Shown piece after piece: positions 1 to 8,014 of a stretch of DNA of 64,000 bases. Numbering within the stretch: position 1 is the stretch's first letter; the number at the start of each line of letters is the position of its first letter. This DNA comes from Methylocaldum sp. 14B (GTDB lineage: Bacteria > Pseudomonadota > Gammaproteobacteria > Methylococcales > Methylococcaceae), in the NCBI RefSeq assembly GCF_002005105.1, contig NZ_MSCV01000004.1, positions 1-64,000 of the forward strand, written 5' to 3'. Under the pieces are notes generated by a model, which was not told the origin of the DNA, did not search any database, and worked only from the letters and a program-made list of their open reading frames with translations. The position numbers and the translations under genes were made by a program.

Positions 1-42
1 AAGTCGCCGATCGCCAATATGCTCGATGACCGAAGTGGCCGA

Positions 43-357
43 TTATTCCTCTTTCATGTGGCGGACTCCGGACCATGTGACCACATGGGATAAATCCATC
101 CGCCGCAGCAGTTCCTGGATCACGGTTTCCACCCTATCCGGTTCGTCGTAAAACTCGATCACTAGGGGCAAATCCAGGGACAGGTCGACCAGTGAGGCCG
201 TACGGATTTTTCCGTTTCGACTGAATCCTGTCATGCCCCGCAGTACGGTGACGCCGGCCACCCGTTCCTCTTCGTGCAGGAACTTCATGAGCTTGGACAG
301 GATATGTTCGCCTTCCCTAAGATAAATCCGCGCTATGGTGACTTGCTGATGTGCCAT
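43..357 (-). CDS. DUF190 (UPF0166) PII-like protein
   Basis: A 104-residue soluble protein of the DUF190 family, small PII-like proteins usually encoded next to FluC/CrcB fluoride channels; a modulatory role is assumed for the family but not shown. The start MAHQQVTIARIYL fits the family. A longer reading frame upstream of it lies inside the fluC coding sequence and is not used. The start codon falls 25 bases inside the 3' end of the upstream fluC-like gene, so the two are almost certainly co-transcribed and translationally coupled. The stop is the last feature before the window edge; positions 1-42 show no gene. Confidence 0.85.
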   Translation of the reverse strand: MAHQQVTIARIYLREGEHILSKLMKFLHEEERVAGVTVLRGMTGFSRNGKIRTASLVDLSLDLPLVIEFYDEPDRVETVIQELLRRMDLSHVVTWSGVRHMKEE

Positions 358-1040
358 AACCAGTTTCCCGTGAGTGTGCCCAACCAGACCGCCGTAACGC
401 CGAGCAGGGCATTCACGGCGAAGATGCTCAATAGACCCTGAAACTCCGCCCGAATTTCGGGCAATTGGAATGCGAGCCACAAGGTCGCCGCCAGGGTCAT
501 CACACCGAGCAGACTGATCAAGACAATCGCCCGGTACAGGGTAGACAGATCGAAGTAAAGAAAAACGAATTCGGCCGCTGCGGCCAGGGTAAAGGCGATC
601 GTCAGGGCGAGCGCCAGGCCGCCGTACGGAAACCCGTGCCCGAGCCAGGGATAGAGATCGGAGGCAAATATCTGCCGGCCCAGTACCAGTCCGATCCAGA
701 CTGCCGCGAGACACAACACGGCGCTCAAGAAAATATTCAATCCGGCTTTGGCGAGATTGCCTTCTTCGAACAGGTACAAGGTTTCGATGGCAAAGGTCGA
801 GAAGGTCGTGTAGGCGCCCAGGAACCCTACCAGAATCGCCGCCCGGTATTCGACGGCCAGCGAAAATCGTTGCAGCATCAGTTCGGTGAGGAATCCCATC
901 AGAAACGAGCCCGATACGTTCACGAACAGGGTGCCGTGAGGAAAGCCTCGACCCAGCCAGGCGTAGATGCCGGTGGCGACCAGGTAACGCGTCACGGCTC
1001 CGAGCGATCCGCCCAAGGCGATGGCGAAGAGTTGGCTCAT
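333..1040 (-). CDS. fluC: FluC/CrcB fluoride channel, tandem-domain form
   Basis: Fluoride-selective export channel of the inner membrane. Residues 1-125 are a complete FluC domain: GGSLGAVTRY near residue 10, Asn41 in NVSGSF, and the GAYTTFSTF motif with Phe80 and Phe83. The protein is 235 residues, about twice the usual 125. Residues 130-228 realign to residues 26-122, starting with YPWLGHGFP against YAWLGRGFP, at roughly 30 percent identity by eye. The second copy has no first membrane helix and has lost Asn41 (Ala145), Phe80 (Ala184) and Phe83 (Leu187). A second ATG lies one codon upstream. It sits between a TauE-like permease and a DUF190 gene that overlaps its end. Confidence 0.9.
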   Translation of the reverse strand: MSQLFAIALGGSLGAVTRYLVATGIYAWLGRGFPHGTLFVNVSGSFLMGFLTELMLQRFSLAVEYRAAILVGFLGAYTTFSTFAIETLYLFEEGNLAKAGLNIFLSAVLCLAAVWIGLVLGRQIFASDLYPWLGHGFPYGGLALALTIAFTLAAAAEFVFLYFDLSTLYRAIVLISLLGVMTLAATLWLAFQLPEIRAEFQGLLSIFAVNALLGVTAVWLGTLTGNWLWHISKSP

Positions 1041-1045
1041 CATAT

Positions 1046-1774
1046 CTAACTCAAAGCTCGAATCATCAACACTATTCCGGCGATGGCCAGAAAACCCGCG
1101 AAGATGCGGCGGTACCTGGCTTGCTCGATGTGCGTGTAAAGCATTTCGTCGGTCAGCAGAAAAACCAGAGCGCCGACTACCAGATAGATTGCATTTTCGG
1201 CAAAAGGCACATCGATCTGCGACCGGCTGAACAGCCACAAGGTGAGGATTTGCGCCACGGCAAAGGTGGCGTAGGAAGCCGCAACGGTGACGCGGGCCAC
1301 ATCCTTTGCATAGTCCTTGTGGTGCACCAGCGCCGTGAGGAGCGAGCCGCCCAGATTGCTGAGCCCGTGTATAACGCCCATGGTCGCGAAGTAAGCCTTT
1401 TCGTACTTCATCAGGGCGTCGATGGCGCGGGTCACGGTCGGCGAATATTCCTTCAAGGCGATGAGCAGCAGAAACGATCCGATCAACACGCCGATGTTGA
1501 TCCGGGTATGAGTCACCAGGAACAGAAAGAGCGCGATGGGCGGCAGCGTCAGAAACAGCACGTTCCGGTAAAAGGTAAAATCGATGTGGGCATGGTGCTT
1601 CGCGATCTGCAACAGATTGATGGCGATCGAAATCGGCAGCAGCACGATAAGCACGTCCACGAATTCGTAACCGAGCAGCAACAGGATCGGCGTGCCGAAC
1701 AGCAAGACGCCTGCGCCGAAAATGGACTGCACGGTGGCCGTGGCGACCACGGTCAGCAGAATGTCGACCGACAT
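1046..1774 (-). CDS. TauE/SafE-family membrane permease
   Basis: A 242-residue polytopic inner-membrane protein of the sulfite exporter TauE/SafE family, which moves organic or inorganic anions. It has about eight hydrophobic segments, and the glycine-rich repeats GAGVLLFGTP (near residue 20) and HGLSNLGGSLL (mid-protein) mark the two family half-repeats. The substrate cannot be read from the sequence. It ends 5 bases before the FluC-type gene, so permease, fluoride channel and DUF190 probably form one operon. A fluoride-linked role is therefore possible, but it may be a passenger. Confidence 0.8.
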   Translation of the reverse strand: MSVDILLTVVATATVQSIFGAGVLLFGTPILLLLGYEFVDVLIVLLPISIAINLLQIAKHHAHIDFTFYRNVLFLTLPPIALFLFLVTHTRINIGVLIGSFLLLIALKEYSPTVTRAIDALMKYEKAYFATMGVIHGLSNLGGSLLTALVHHKDYAKDVARVTVAASYATFAVAQILTLWLFSRSQIDVPFAENAIYLVVGALVFLLTDEMLYTHIEQARYRRIFAGFLAIAGIVLMIRALS

Positions 1775-2086
1775 GAATTCCCCCTAGGCTTGATCTCGTT
1801 GGCTTCCGCCACTCGTTAAACCGGGCTTCGCGCAGTCAGGGAAGCCCGGATGTCATAGGCTTTCCCCAAGCTGCCGTTCGCCCCGTAATGTTTTTATGGC
1901 GCGCCATTGTAAACCTTCAGGCTACAGAAGGTATCGGAACGGGTGCGTCGGGCGGGCTCTTTGTCAGCTCGAATCCCGTGTCGCGAAGCCGCTCGCCATT
2001 CGATCGGGTCACGTCGGCCCCGGCGCCGCACCGAAGCCGCCGGGCGCGCATCGGAATTCACGGGCACAGCCTCGCCGTCCCCGGCG
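1775..2086. other. Intergenic region with a 9-bp hairpin
   Basis: No gene recognised in these 312 bases. A perfect 9-bp stem (1821-1829 with 1841-1849, loop of 11) lies 47 bases upstream of the tauE-like start. It has no T-run on either strand, so it is not a convincing terminator. I looked for a fluoride riboswitch ahead of the fluoride operon and did not find its conserved core. A second weak dyad (ACCTTC/GAAGGT) lies around 1912-1931. Confidence 0.5.
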
Positions 2087-3064
2087 TCAGGCGCCCAGGC
2101 GATCGCCGGCGGAGAGCGCCGTGGCCGGCGGGACGCGCCGGCCGTCGACCGTGATCACCTCGAGCCGAAGCCACGCGTCCGCGCACGCGGCCCACACTTC
2201 ACCTCCGGGCATCGTCTCGATCGTCCCCGGCGGCGCAGAGCTCGGCTCTCCGGTGGGCGAGGTTTTCACGATCCCGATCTCCCGAGTGCCGGCCCGCGTC
2301 TTCGGTGCTCCCCACGGAGACGGGAAGGGGAAATAGCAAAAGGCGCGGACGAAGCGGTCGACGTCGGCGGCGGGGCGATCCCAAGACAGTGTGCCGCCCT
2401 CGGGGATTACCCTGCCGAAGTATTCGCGCATTGTGAGGTCTTGCTCGATGTGGGGAATGGAGGCCGGGTCGAGGGCGGCCGCGGCGACCAGAGTGGAGAG
2501 GAGAGAGAGACCCTCTTCCACGCAGCGCAGGCCCACCGAAAATGCGGTGTCGCTTTCGGTCAGGTCGAAGAGCGTCTGATAGGCGATGGGTCCGGTATCG
2601 ATGCCGGCGAACATGCGATGAACGGTGACGCCGTACCGGTGTTCGCTGCGGAGGATGGCCCAGCCCAGCGCGTAGAGACCGGCATAACGGGGCAGGGGGC
2701 CCGGGTGCACGTTGAACGCGCCGATCCGGGGGGCCTCCAGGATCGAGCCATTCACGACGTGCAGCGAGTGGACGTTGAGCAGGAGGTCCACATTCTCTTT
2801 GCGGAAAATGTCGGCGAGAGCGGCGTCCTTGACGGCCGAGGCGGGCAAGAGACAATGTCCGCGCCTTTCGGCGTACGACCACAAGGCCGATTTGCGCGTG
2901 TCCGGAGGCGACGTGAGCACCATCGCAACCCGGTGTCCGCTTTCGTCTAGCGCCTTCAAGGCGCGGAGCCCCGCACCTTCCTCGGCCACCAGGGCAATAT
3001 TCAAGCGATATTGCTCGCTCACGGGTGCCATTCCGTAGCTTCCCATGCAAGATGCGGTCATCAT
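2087..3064 (-). CDS. Formyltransferase-fold protein (methionyl-tRNA formyltransferase-like)
   Basis: A 325-residue protein with the formyltransferase N-terminal Rossmann domain: LNIALVAEEG near residue 22, NVHPGPLPRYAG near 140 carrying the Asn and His of the catalytic triad, and GIDTGP near 175 carrying the Asp. Family members transfer a formyl group from 10-formyl-tetrahydrofolate to Met-tRNA, sugar amines or hydroxylamines. The C-terminal part is short and does not look like the Fmt tRNA-binding domain, so a small-molecule acceptor is likelier. The chosen start has a purine-rich AAGGGA eight bases upstream. An internal ATG at 3031 would match most homologues and cannot be excluded. Isolated gene. 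Confidence 0.75.
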   Translation of the reverse strand: MMTASCMGSYGMAPVSEQYRLNIALVAEEGAGLRALKALDESGHRVAMVLTSPPDTRKSALWSYAERRGHCLLPASAVKDAALADIFRKENVDLLLNVHSLHVVNGSILEAPRIGAFNVHPGPLPRYAGLYALGWAILRSEHRYGVTVHRMFAGIDTGPIAYQTLFDLTESDTAFSVGLRCVEEGLSLLSTLVAAAALDPASIPHIEQDLTMREYFGRVIPEGGTLSWDRPAADVDRFVRAFCYFPFPSPWGAPKTRAGTREIGIVKTSPTGEPSSAPPGTIETMPGGEVWAACADAWLRLEVITVDGRRVPPATALSAGDRLGA

Positions 3065-3094
3065 GAGTAGATCCCTTACAACATGAATTTCAGA

Positions 3095-3457
3095 TCAACG
3101 CGCTTCTTCGATTTCCCCGGATTCGGGAGCCGGTGATTCTGTCGACGAGTCGCGGGTTTCTTCGGAAGCGCTCGGGTTGCGAACGCGATGCCAGTCGTAT
3201 GGAAGCACAAACGTATCGAAGACGGCCGAAAAAGGCAGATCGAAAATAAGGACGGATGCCACCAGTCCGTTGAGCCATGCGGATGCCGAACGCTCGCCGC
3301 CGAAAATTTCGCCGATCTCTTTCGCGTCTTGCCGAACGCCGGGGTAAACCGCCCACTCGTTTTCGAGTATCTCGGTCCTCGCCCGTATGCTCGAGCAACC
3401 GGCGGCCAGGGCTATCACAAGAACAATAACGGCCCATTTTCCAACGTCAACTTTCAT
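3095..3457 (-). CDS. YceK/YidQ-family lipoprotein
   Basis: A 120-residue predicted outer-membrane or periplasmic lipoprotein. A short basic N-terminus and hydrophobic core end in the lipobox LAAGC, with the lipidated Cys at residue 21. The body carries YPGVRQD and the DLPFSAVFDTFVLPYD segment typical of the YceK/YidQ family (DUF1375), whose function is unknown. The C-terminal 25 residues are Ser/Glu/Pro-rich and look disordered. It ends 30 bases upstream of the formyltransferase-like gene on the same strand. Confidence 0.8.
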   Translation of the reverse strand: MKVDVGKWAVIVLVIALAAGCSSIRARTEILENEWAVYPGVRQDAKEIGEIFGGERSASAWLNGLVASVLIFDLPFSAVFDTFVLPYDWHRVRNPSASEETRDSSTESPAPESGEIEEAR

Positions 3458-3903
3458 CGCGTTTCCTTATAAACGAATAGAGGTGTCACGGTTATATGGA
3501 AGCCGAGCTTTCGGGAACGGATTGACGAATCATCCGATCCTGGAGAAGCAAAGAGAGGGGCGGTAGAGGCTTCCGAAATGAAGGCGGTCTCCCGGCGGAC
3601 GAACATCTCAATCCGGTTGTCTGTCAGGCGAGGCCCGCTGGCACCGCCATCGGCTCGAGCATCAGCATCATGAAGCTAGGTCAAACTAGCTCTTGATGTC
3701 AAATTTCGTCAATAGGGTGTTCTCCTGGCTGGACGGCGTTAGACCTTGCATTTCGCATTTTCATCTATGCTTGAGCTAAACCACTGAGGTCGGGGGCGCC
3801 GGGCGGCCGATCATGACACAGGGCGAGGGTAAATGAGCCTTATGTCTCTACGGTTTTTATTGCACTTCTGACGCAACGATCAAGTAGAAGAGGACCATCA
3901 TTC
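3458..3903. other. Intergenic region, no gene seen
   Basis: 446 bases between divergent genes. I see no coding frame with plausible composition. A short perfect dyad (AGCTAG-N6-CTAGCT, 3674-3691) may be a regulatory site for either neighbour. An AGAAGAGGA ribosome-binding site precedes the V4R gene at its right end. Confidence 0.4.
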
Positions 3904-4419
3904 ATGCATTCGACAACCCCATTTACCGGCTCGGCGAAAGTGCTTGAAGCCGGGTACCCCACGGTCGATATTGCCAACGCCTTGAACATCGTGCGTCCCA
4001 GCCTCGGGGATGATGCCGGTGTGGCGCTCTTCAGACTGCTGAGACTGGTGGCGATCGAAGATATCCTCGGCAGGGGTGCCTCGGCGATGGCCTATTACGC
4101 CGGCAAAAAACTGGGCATGGGTCTTGGAATCGGCAAGCTCGAAGACTTTCTCGGGCTCTGCGCGGCCCTCAAGATCGGAATCATCGAAGTCCCCTTGCTG
4201 ACCGAGGACAAGATTCATGTCGATGTCTACGAATGCGTCACGTGCAGCGGTCTCCAACCCGTGGGGCGTACACTCTGCCATTTTGAGGGAGGGCTGATCG
4301 CCGGGGTCGTGGAGCACGTAACGCGAAGACGCACGCAAGCCGTGGAGGTAAGCTGCATCGGCGGATTGGGCGACCGTACCTGTGGTTTTGATCTCGAACT
4401 CCTCGGCGAGATCAAATAG
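3904..4419 (+). CDS. V4R-domain protein
   Basis: A 171-residue cytoplasmic protein with a C-terminal V4R (4-vinyl reductase) domain, a small-molecule-binding module, at about residues 95-165. Cysteines 111, 114, 125, 151 and 160 are spaced as in the metal-binding V4R set. The N-terminal 95 residues are helical and resemble the H-NOX-like partner region of stand-alone V4R proteins. A good AGAGGA ribosome-binding site precedes the ATG. No catalytic partner is adjacent, so the ligand is unknown; a sensor or adaptor role is the family expectation. Confidence 0.8.
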   Translation: MHSTTPFTGSAKVLEAGYPTVDIANALNIVRPSLGDDAGVALFRLLRLVAIEDILGRGASAMAYYAGKKLGMGLGIGKLEDFLGLCAALKIGIIEVPLLTEDKIHVDVYECVTCSGLQPVGRTLCHFEGGLIAGVVEHVTRRRTQAVEVSCIGGLGDRTCGFDLELLGEIK

Positions 4420-4502
4420 CCGGTCAAGAGTTCTATCCCGAGCGCCCTGTCGATTGACTCGCCAGCCCGATAAGCTGCCGGGTCGGCGGATCAAAAACCT
4501 AG

Positions 4503-4943
4503 TTATTTGAAATTTGCGATGCGCTTCGATGCGCTTCCTGGGATGGCATCGGCCCGAACTCGCTTACGCGTGAGCAGCCATCCGAGGTAAGCCGCGGCAG
4601 CGACGTCATACGTGAGGCAGAAGGCAGGCCACCAGGCCGGCACGCCCGGGTTTGCGATGAACCGGCCATGGACGAAATCAAAGATGCCGTGTGCGAGCAG
4701 GGCGGCAACGATAAGCCACAACGTGTACTTGAATCCGGCGATAGAGGCGCCCAAAAACACCGCGGCAACGATGAGCTCAATAATCAATGCGTTCATGGAA
4801 CCGCCCACGACCGCAAAGAGGACATAGTACGACGCGATGACGATCATCACCGTGGGATAAAACGCACGATCACGATCCAGGCCGAACAAGGTCGCCGACA
4901 GGCCGATCACAATGGCCAGAACCGCTCCGATCAGAAACGCCAC
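4503..4943 (-). CDS. Small integral membrane protein, unrecognised family
   Basis: A 146-residue protein with about four to five hydrophobic segments, a conserved-looking HGIFDFVHGRFI turn (near residue 85) and a WWPAFCLTYD segment before the last helix. Both loops carry charged or aromatic residues at the membrane face. I do not recognise a named family with confidence. It is monocistronic, with about 200 bases of non-coding sequence upstream. Confidence 0.65.
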   Translation of the reverse strand: MAFLIGAVLAIVIGLSATLFGLDRDRAFYPTVMIVIASYYVLFAVVGGSMNALIIELIVAAVFLGASIAGFKYTLWLIVAALLAHGIFDFVHGRFIANPGVPAWWPAFCLTYDVAAAAYLGWLLTRKRVRADAIPGSASKRIANFK

Positions 4944-5144
4944 GCTTGCTCCTCGATTGAATTGCTATCCGACGAAGTAAAAAAAATCGCTTCGAGCATT
5001 TTGGCACGATTAATCCGTTGAATGTGCATAGGCTGAGTTTTCGATCCAAGGGTTTTTCAACATTCCGGCACTGATGTTCGGCGGACGCACGCAAGCGGAG
5101 TCTAGCGACGTTGCGGCCGGTCCGCTGAAATACCCTTTCGGGCT

Positions 5145-5702
5145 TCATCTATCCACGACGAGGTCCACGAATATGCCCGTACCGATATCGAACTCCCCAA
5201 TGACCCGGATGGTGCCGGGGTGATAGTCGTCATAGACGATCACGTGGACGTGGTCGGCCCTATCCCTCGGATGCCGGATGAGCCAGGCGCCCGGCGGAAC
5301 CTTGGCGCGCAACCGATGGCACTGGCCGGGAGGAGGCTGGTGCCCGGCAGGTCGGCCCGGATACCAGATACGGCATTCGCCCGGAGGGGGATAATGCCCC
5401 GGCGGGATATCGAGGCGGGTGTAGCCGTGTTCGTGGAAGTAAGGGTCATGCCTATCATCCCTCCAATCTTTCCTGTAGCCCCGATGTTGTTTCTCCTTCC
5501 ATTCCTTTTCCGAGTAATACCCGTCCGTTCCCTTCTGCCGGTCCTTCCCGCCTTCCCGTGATTGTTTTTCCTTCCAGTCGTTCTCCAGGTAATGTCTGTC
5601 GTTTCCCTTTCCAGACTCGTCCTTTCCTTCGTCTGCCGCCGTCGTGCCGAAACCGCAAACGGCCAAGGCGATGGATAGCATTAGCGTGTTCGATATGTTC
5701 AT
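5145..5702 (-). CDS. Secreted protein with PPPG(E/Q)C motifs
   Basis: A 185-residue predicted periplasmic or secreted protein: signal peptide MNISNTLMLSIALAVCGFG, then a highly charged stretch with an imperfect internal repeat (YLENDWKEKQ / YYSEKEWKEKQ). The C-terminal half carries two PPPGEC/PPPGQC motifs followed by PPGAW. This PPG-Cys pattern recurs in secreted proteobacterial proteins of unknown function, often linked to the envelope. The internal ATG is chosen because it begins the signal peptide; the longer frame upstream lacks one. Confidence 0.7.
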   Translation of the reverse strand: MNISNTLMLSIALAVCGFGTTAADEGKDESGKGNDRHYLENDWKEKQSREGGKDRQKGTDGYYSEKEWKEKQHRGYRKDWRDDRHDPYFHEHGYTRLDIPPGHYPPPGECRIWYPGRPAGHQPPPGQCHRLRAKVPPGAWLIRHPRDRADHVHVIVYDDYHPGTIRVIGEFDIGTGIFVDLVVDR

Positions 5703-6013
5703 TATTTTTCTCCAAAACGCATATCGGCACCGCGGGCTGGTTTGCTGGTTCCCAAGGCTCCCGCTTGGGTACTGGCAATCCCGTTTCCACAGTATTCGCC
5801 GAGGGCTAACTCGCAGAACGCTGAGCGTGCGCTCCGGATGTCGGGTAGTCAATACTAGGAAAGTTGCAGCCGCAACCGTCTCGGGCTCCTTGATATGTCA
5901 GCCTGGCTTAGAGCCTATCCCGGTACGTCGTTCGTCCTGAGCTTATCGAAGGGTTTCGAGGACCTACCGGGATAGGCTCTTAGTCTCCGCATGACGACCC
6001 TCGAAATGTGCGT
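5703..6013. repeat. Intergenic repeats, including a long palindrome with perfect 15-bp arms
   Basis: No gene seen. Around 5738-5775 lies a degenerate copy of the GGTTCCCAA hairpin family found again at 14.7 kb and 37.7 kb. At 5911-5979 a 69-base element has perfect 15-bp arms (GAGCCTATCCCGGTA, 5911-5925, with its complement at 5965-5979). They enclose a core carrying GTCCTGAGC and TCGAAGGG, a motif shared with repeats at 52.1 and 55.2 kb. The structure is typical of a dispersed REP/MITE-like element. Confidence 0.75.
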
Positions 6014-6235
6014 TCAGCCGCAACATCCCCCATGCTTGCGGTGTTCCTGTACCGGCGGGCATTTTACCGATCCGTAGGAACAGAACACGCAGCAATCCCC
6101 GGCTTCGGGACGCAGCAGCGTCTTGCAGTTGGTGCATTCGTAATAGAACTGGCAAGCATCCGTCGGCATGGTTTCCAGCCTAGCAAAACCGCATGCGGGA
6201 CATGTGAGAAGGGATTCGAGAATGACTGTGCTCAT
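6014..6235 (-). CDS. GDCCVxC-domain protein of the mer operon
   Basis: A 73-residue Cys-rich protein with the diagnostic GDCCVFCSYGSVKCPP stretch (from residue 47) and an N-terminal zinc-ribbon-like CPAC...CTNC pair. The family is known from mercury loci, sometimes as a selenoprotein; this copy uses Cys throughout. It begins 7 bases after merP, so it is the third gene of the merT-merP operon. Its role is not established. The eight or more cysteines suggest metal or thiol-Hg binding in the cytoplasm. Confidence 0.85.
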   Translation of the reverse strand: MSTVILESLLTCPACGFARLETMPTDACQFYYECTNCKTLLRPEAGDCCVFCSYGSVKCPPVQEHRKHGGCCG

Positions 6236-6242
6236 GGTCGTC

Positions 6243-6518
6243 CTAGGGGTGAAGAGTCGATGGGTAGCCGGCGTCCGTAGTCGCCTTGGTAAGTGCGGCC
6301 GGGCTGGTCCGATCCGGATCGTAAGTGACCGTAGCTGTTTTCCGGTCGAAATCGATTTTGGCGTCTGTTACGCCCGGTACCTGTTCCAACGCCTTGCTGA
6401 CGGTAATCGGGCAGACCGCACAACTCATGTTTTGCACATCGAGCACGACGGTGTGTGGTTCCCCGGAAAACGTTACCAGTGGCAGCCACGCGATCGCGAG
6501 CGTGATGATCTGGCGCAT
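6243..6518 (-). CDS. merP: Mercuric ion periplasmic binding protein MerP
   Basis: A 91-residue protein with a cleavable signal peptide (MRQIITLAIAWLPLVTFSG) and one heavy-metal-associated domain. The metal loop MSCAVCPITVSKAL carries the paired Cys that bind Hg(II) in the periplasm and pass it to MerT. Length and layout are standard for MerP. It starts 20 bases after merT and is followed at once by the GDCCVxC gene, all read from the MerR-type promoter upstream of merT. Confidence 0.92.
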   Translation of the reverse strand: MRQIITLAIAWLPLVTFSGEPHTVVLDVQNMSCAVCPITVSKALEQVPGVTDAKIDFDRKTATVTYDPDRTSPAALTKATTDAGYPSTLHP

Positions 6519-6538
6519 CGTTGTGTCCTCCTATTCAG

Positions 6539-6886
6539 TCAGTAGAAAAGTGGTGCGATCCATGGTCCGGCCATGAGCCCGAGCGATAACAAGCTGACTA
6601 CCCAGAAGGTCAGACGCTGTTGCTTGATGATCGAGGCGGCGCGGCAGGCTGAGGTGGGTTCGCAGACCTGAGGTGTGAGGTAAAGCTTGCGGAATGCCAG
6701 AGCGATGAACAGCAGCGCAGCCGCCACAAAAAGGGGGCGGAAAGGCTGCAAGGCGGTTAAGCCGCTGATCCAGGCGCCGCCGATGCCCAAGGAGAGCAGG
6801 AGCAAGGGTCCGAGACAACACAGCGAGGCGCCGATTGCGGCCATCGCGCCAATCATCAGCGAGCTTTTTGCGTTCAGTGAGGACAT
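6539..6886 (-). CDS. merT: Mercuric transport protein MerT
   Basis: A 115-residue inner-membrane Hg(II) importer with three hydrophobic helices. The first helix holds the vicinal Cys pair in GASLCCLGP, and a second pair (CEPTSAC) lies in the loop after helix two, as in classical MerT. The start MSSLNAKSS is taken because it gives the standard length; the frame extends upstream through the operator without a credible start. First gene of the merT-merP-GDCCVxC operon, divergent from ynfA-merR. No merA follows. Confidence 0.92.
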   Translation of the reverse strand: MSSLNAKSSLMIGAMAAIGASLCCLGPLLLLSLGIGGAWISGLTALQPFRPLFVAAALLFIALAFRKLYLTPQVCEPTSACRAASIIKQQRLTFWVVSLLSLGLMAGPWIAPLFY

Positions 6887-6918
6887 TTTGCATCTCCAAA
6901 CCGGTAGTGTTGGCTTGA

Positions 6919-6949
6919 GTCTAAATGCCGTACCATGGTACGGAATCAA
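6919..6949 (-). promoter_or_regulatory. MerR-type operator/promoter of merT
   Basis: Read leftward: a -35-like TTGATT (6944-6949), exactly 19 bases of spacer, and a -10-like TTAGAC (6919-6924). The spacer contains the perfect 16-bp palindrome CCGTACCATGGTACGG (6928-6943). The over-long 19-base spacer with a CCGTAC/GTACGG dyad is the hallmark of MerR-activated promoters. It lies 33 bases upstream of merT and 17 bases upstream of ynfA-merR, so MerR can control both directions. Confidence 0.88.
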
Positions 6950-6965
6950 GCGGTTTTTTGACGAG

Positions 6966-7289
6966 ATGACCACTTCTCTGTTTTTTACCCTGGCTGCCTT
7001 CTTCGAAATCGCTGGCTGCTTTGCTTTCTGGAGTGTCTGGAGGTTGGGCAAGCCTTGGCCGTGGCTCAATGCCGGCATCGTCAGCCTATGCCTGTTCGCC
7101 TGGTTGTTGACCCGAGTCGAAGTCGAGGCGGCGGGCCGGGCCTATGCGGTCTATGGCGGCGTGTACATCGCCGCTTCGCTGGCGTGGCTTTGGTGGGTCG
7201 AAGGCCATCGGCCCGATCATTGGGACATCATCGGGGCGACTGTTTGTCTGGTGGGGGCGGCCATCATCCTGTGGGGGCCGCGATCATGA
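6966..7289 (+). CDS. YnfA/UPF0060-family membrane protein
   Basis: A 107-residue inner-membrane protein with four helices of the YnfA (UPF0060) family, a small-multidrug-resistance-like fold. The first helix holds the family segment [11 protein letters not shown] and the mid-loop [16 protein letters not shown]. It is the first gene rightward from the mer operator, and its stop overlaps the merR start by four bases (ATGA). That links it to mercury regulation, although YnfA proteins have no established mercury role. Confidence 0.88.
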   Translation: MTTSLFFTLAAFFEIAGCFAFWSVWRLGKPWPWLNAGIVSLCLFAWLLTRVEVEAAGRAYAVYGGVYIAASLAWLWWVEGHRPDHWDIIGATVCLVGAAIILWGPRS

Positions 7290-7687
7290 AGGCGCCGACA
7301 TTCACCATTGGACGCCTGGCCAAGCAAGCCGGAGTGAACGTGGAAACCGTCCGCTATTATCAGCGGAGAGGGTTGTTGGATCAGCCCGACAAACCGCTGG
7401 ACGGAGCGCGTCGCTACCCCGTGACTGCGGTCGAACGGATCCGGTTCATCAAGCGGGCGCAGGCGCTGGGATTCACTCTGGAAGAAATCGCCGTATTGCT
7501 TCGGCTCGATGAAGCCTGCGCCTGCTCTGAAACGCGGGAACTGGCCGTGCGTAAGCTAGCCCTGATCGAGCGTAAGCTCGCTGATTTGAGCGCCATGCGC
7601 GATGTCCTGAAAGAACTCGTGCATCAATGCGATGAAGGAGCGGGACAAACCCCTTGTCCGATCATCCGGTCCCTGGCGCAGAATTAG
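7286..7687 (+). CDS. merR: MerR-family mercury-responsive regulator
   Basis: A 133-residue dimeric regulator. The N-terminal winged-helix domain starts [26 protein letters not shown], and a dimerisation helix follows. Three cysteines lie at the Hg(II) positions of MerR: one in the EACACSE segment, one in HQC and one in TPCPII, which fits Hg sensing rather than Zn or Cu. The start codon overlaps the ynfA stop. It probably activates merTP at the 19-base-spaced promoter between merT and ynfA. Confidence 0.9.
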   Translation: MKAPTFTIGRLAKQAGVNVETVRYYQRRGLLDQPDKPLDGARRYPVTAVERIRFIKRAQALGFTLEEIAVLLRLDEACACSETRELAVRKLALIERKLADLSAMRDVLKELVHQCDEGAGQTPCPIIRSLAQN

Positions 7688-8014
7688 GAGATCGCTCCGA
7701 ACCGCTGCTTGCCTTGCCCGGGCCATCGATAACAAATACCAAGAATCGCGCCTCGCTGCTCGCCCGCGAACGCCGGCAGGCCTGACGGATTTTCAGGCCG
7801 AAATCATCGCCGAGGTGCCGAAATACGGCGGCCTCTTCGCCAACTCCGTCCGCCAAGTTGTCAGAAGCTGCCAGTGGCGGATAAACGCGGATGACTTTGC
7901 ACGCCCAGGCCCCGCGATACCCAAAAGCCAATGAAGCGCCTATACGGGGCTCTCATCGAATGCTTACGATTTGAAAAGAGACCCTGGTTGGCCTTTGCGG
8001 ACGGCTGTGCTCAA
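7688..8014. other. Intergenic region, no gene recognised
   Basis: 327 bases after merR. Both strands hold short open frames (for instance 7662-7931 leftward), but none has a recognisable domain, ribosome-binding site or family pattern. It may be the scar of a lost mer gene. I could not identify what it derives from. Confidence 0.35.

Noticed and set aside
1775-1900. Fluoride riboswitch ahead of the fluoride operon
   Set aside because: The conserved core and pseudoknot sequences are not visible; only a simple hairpin is present.
1960-2010. tRNA-like CGAATCC loop
   Set aside because: No acceptor, D or anticodon stem can be built around it.
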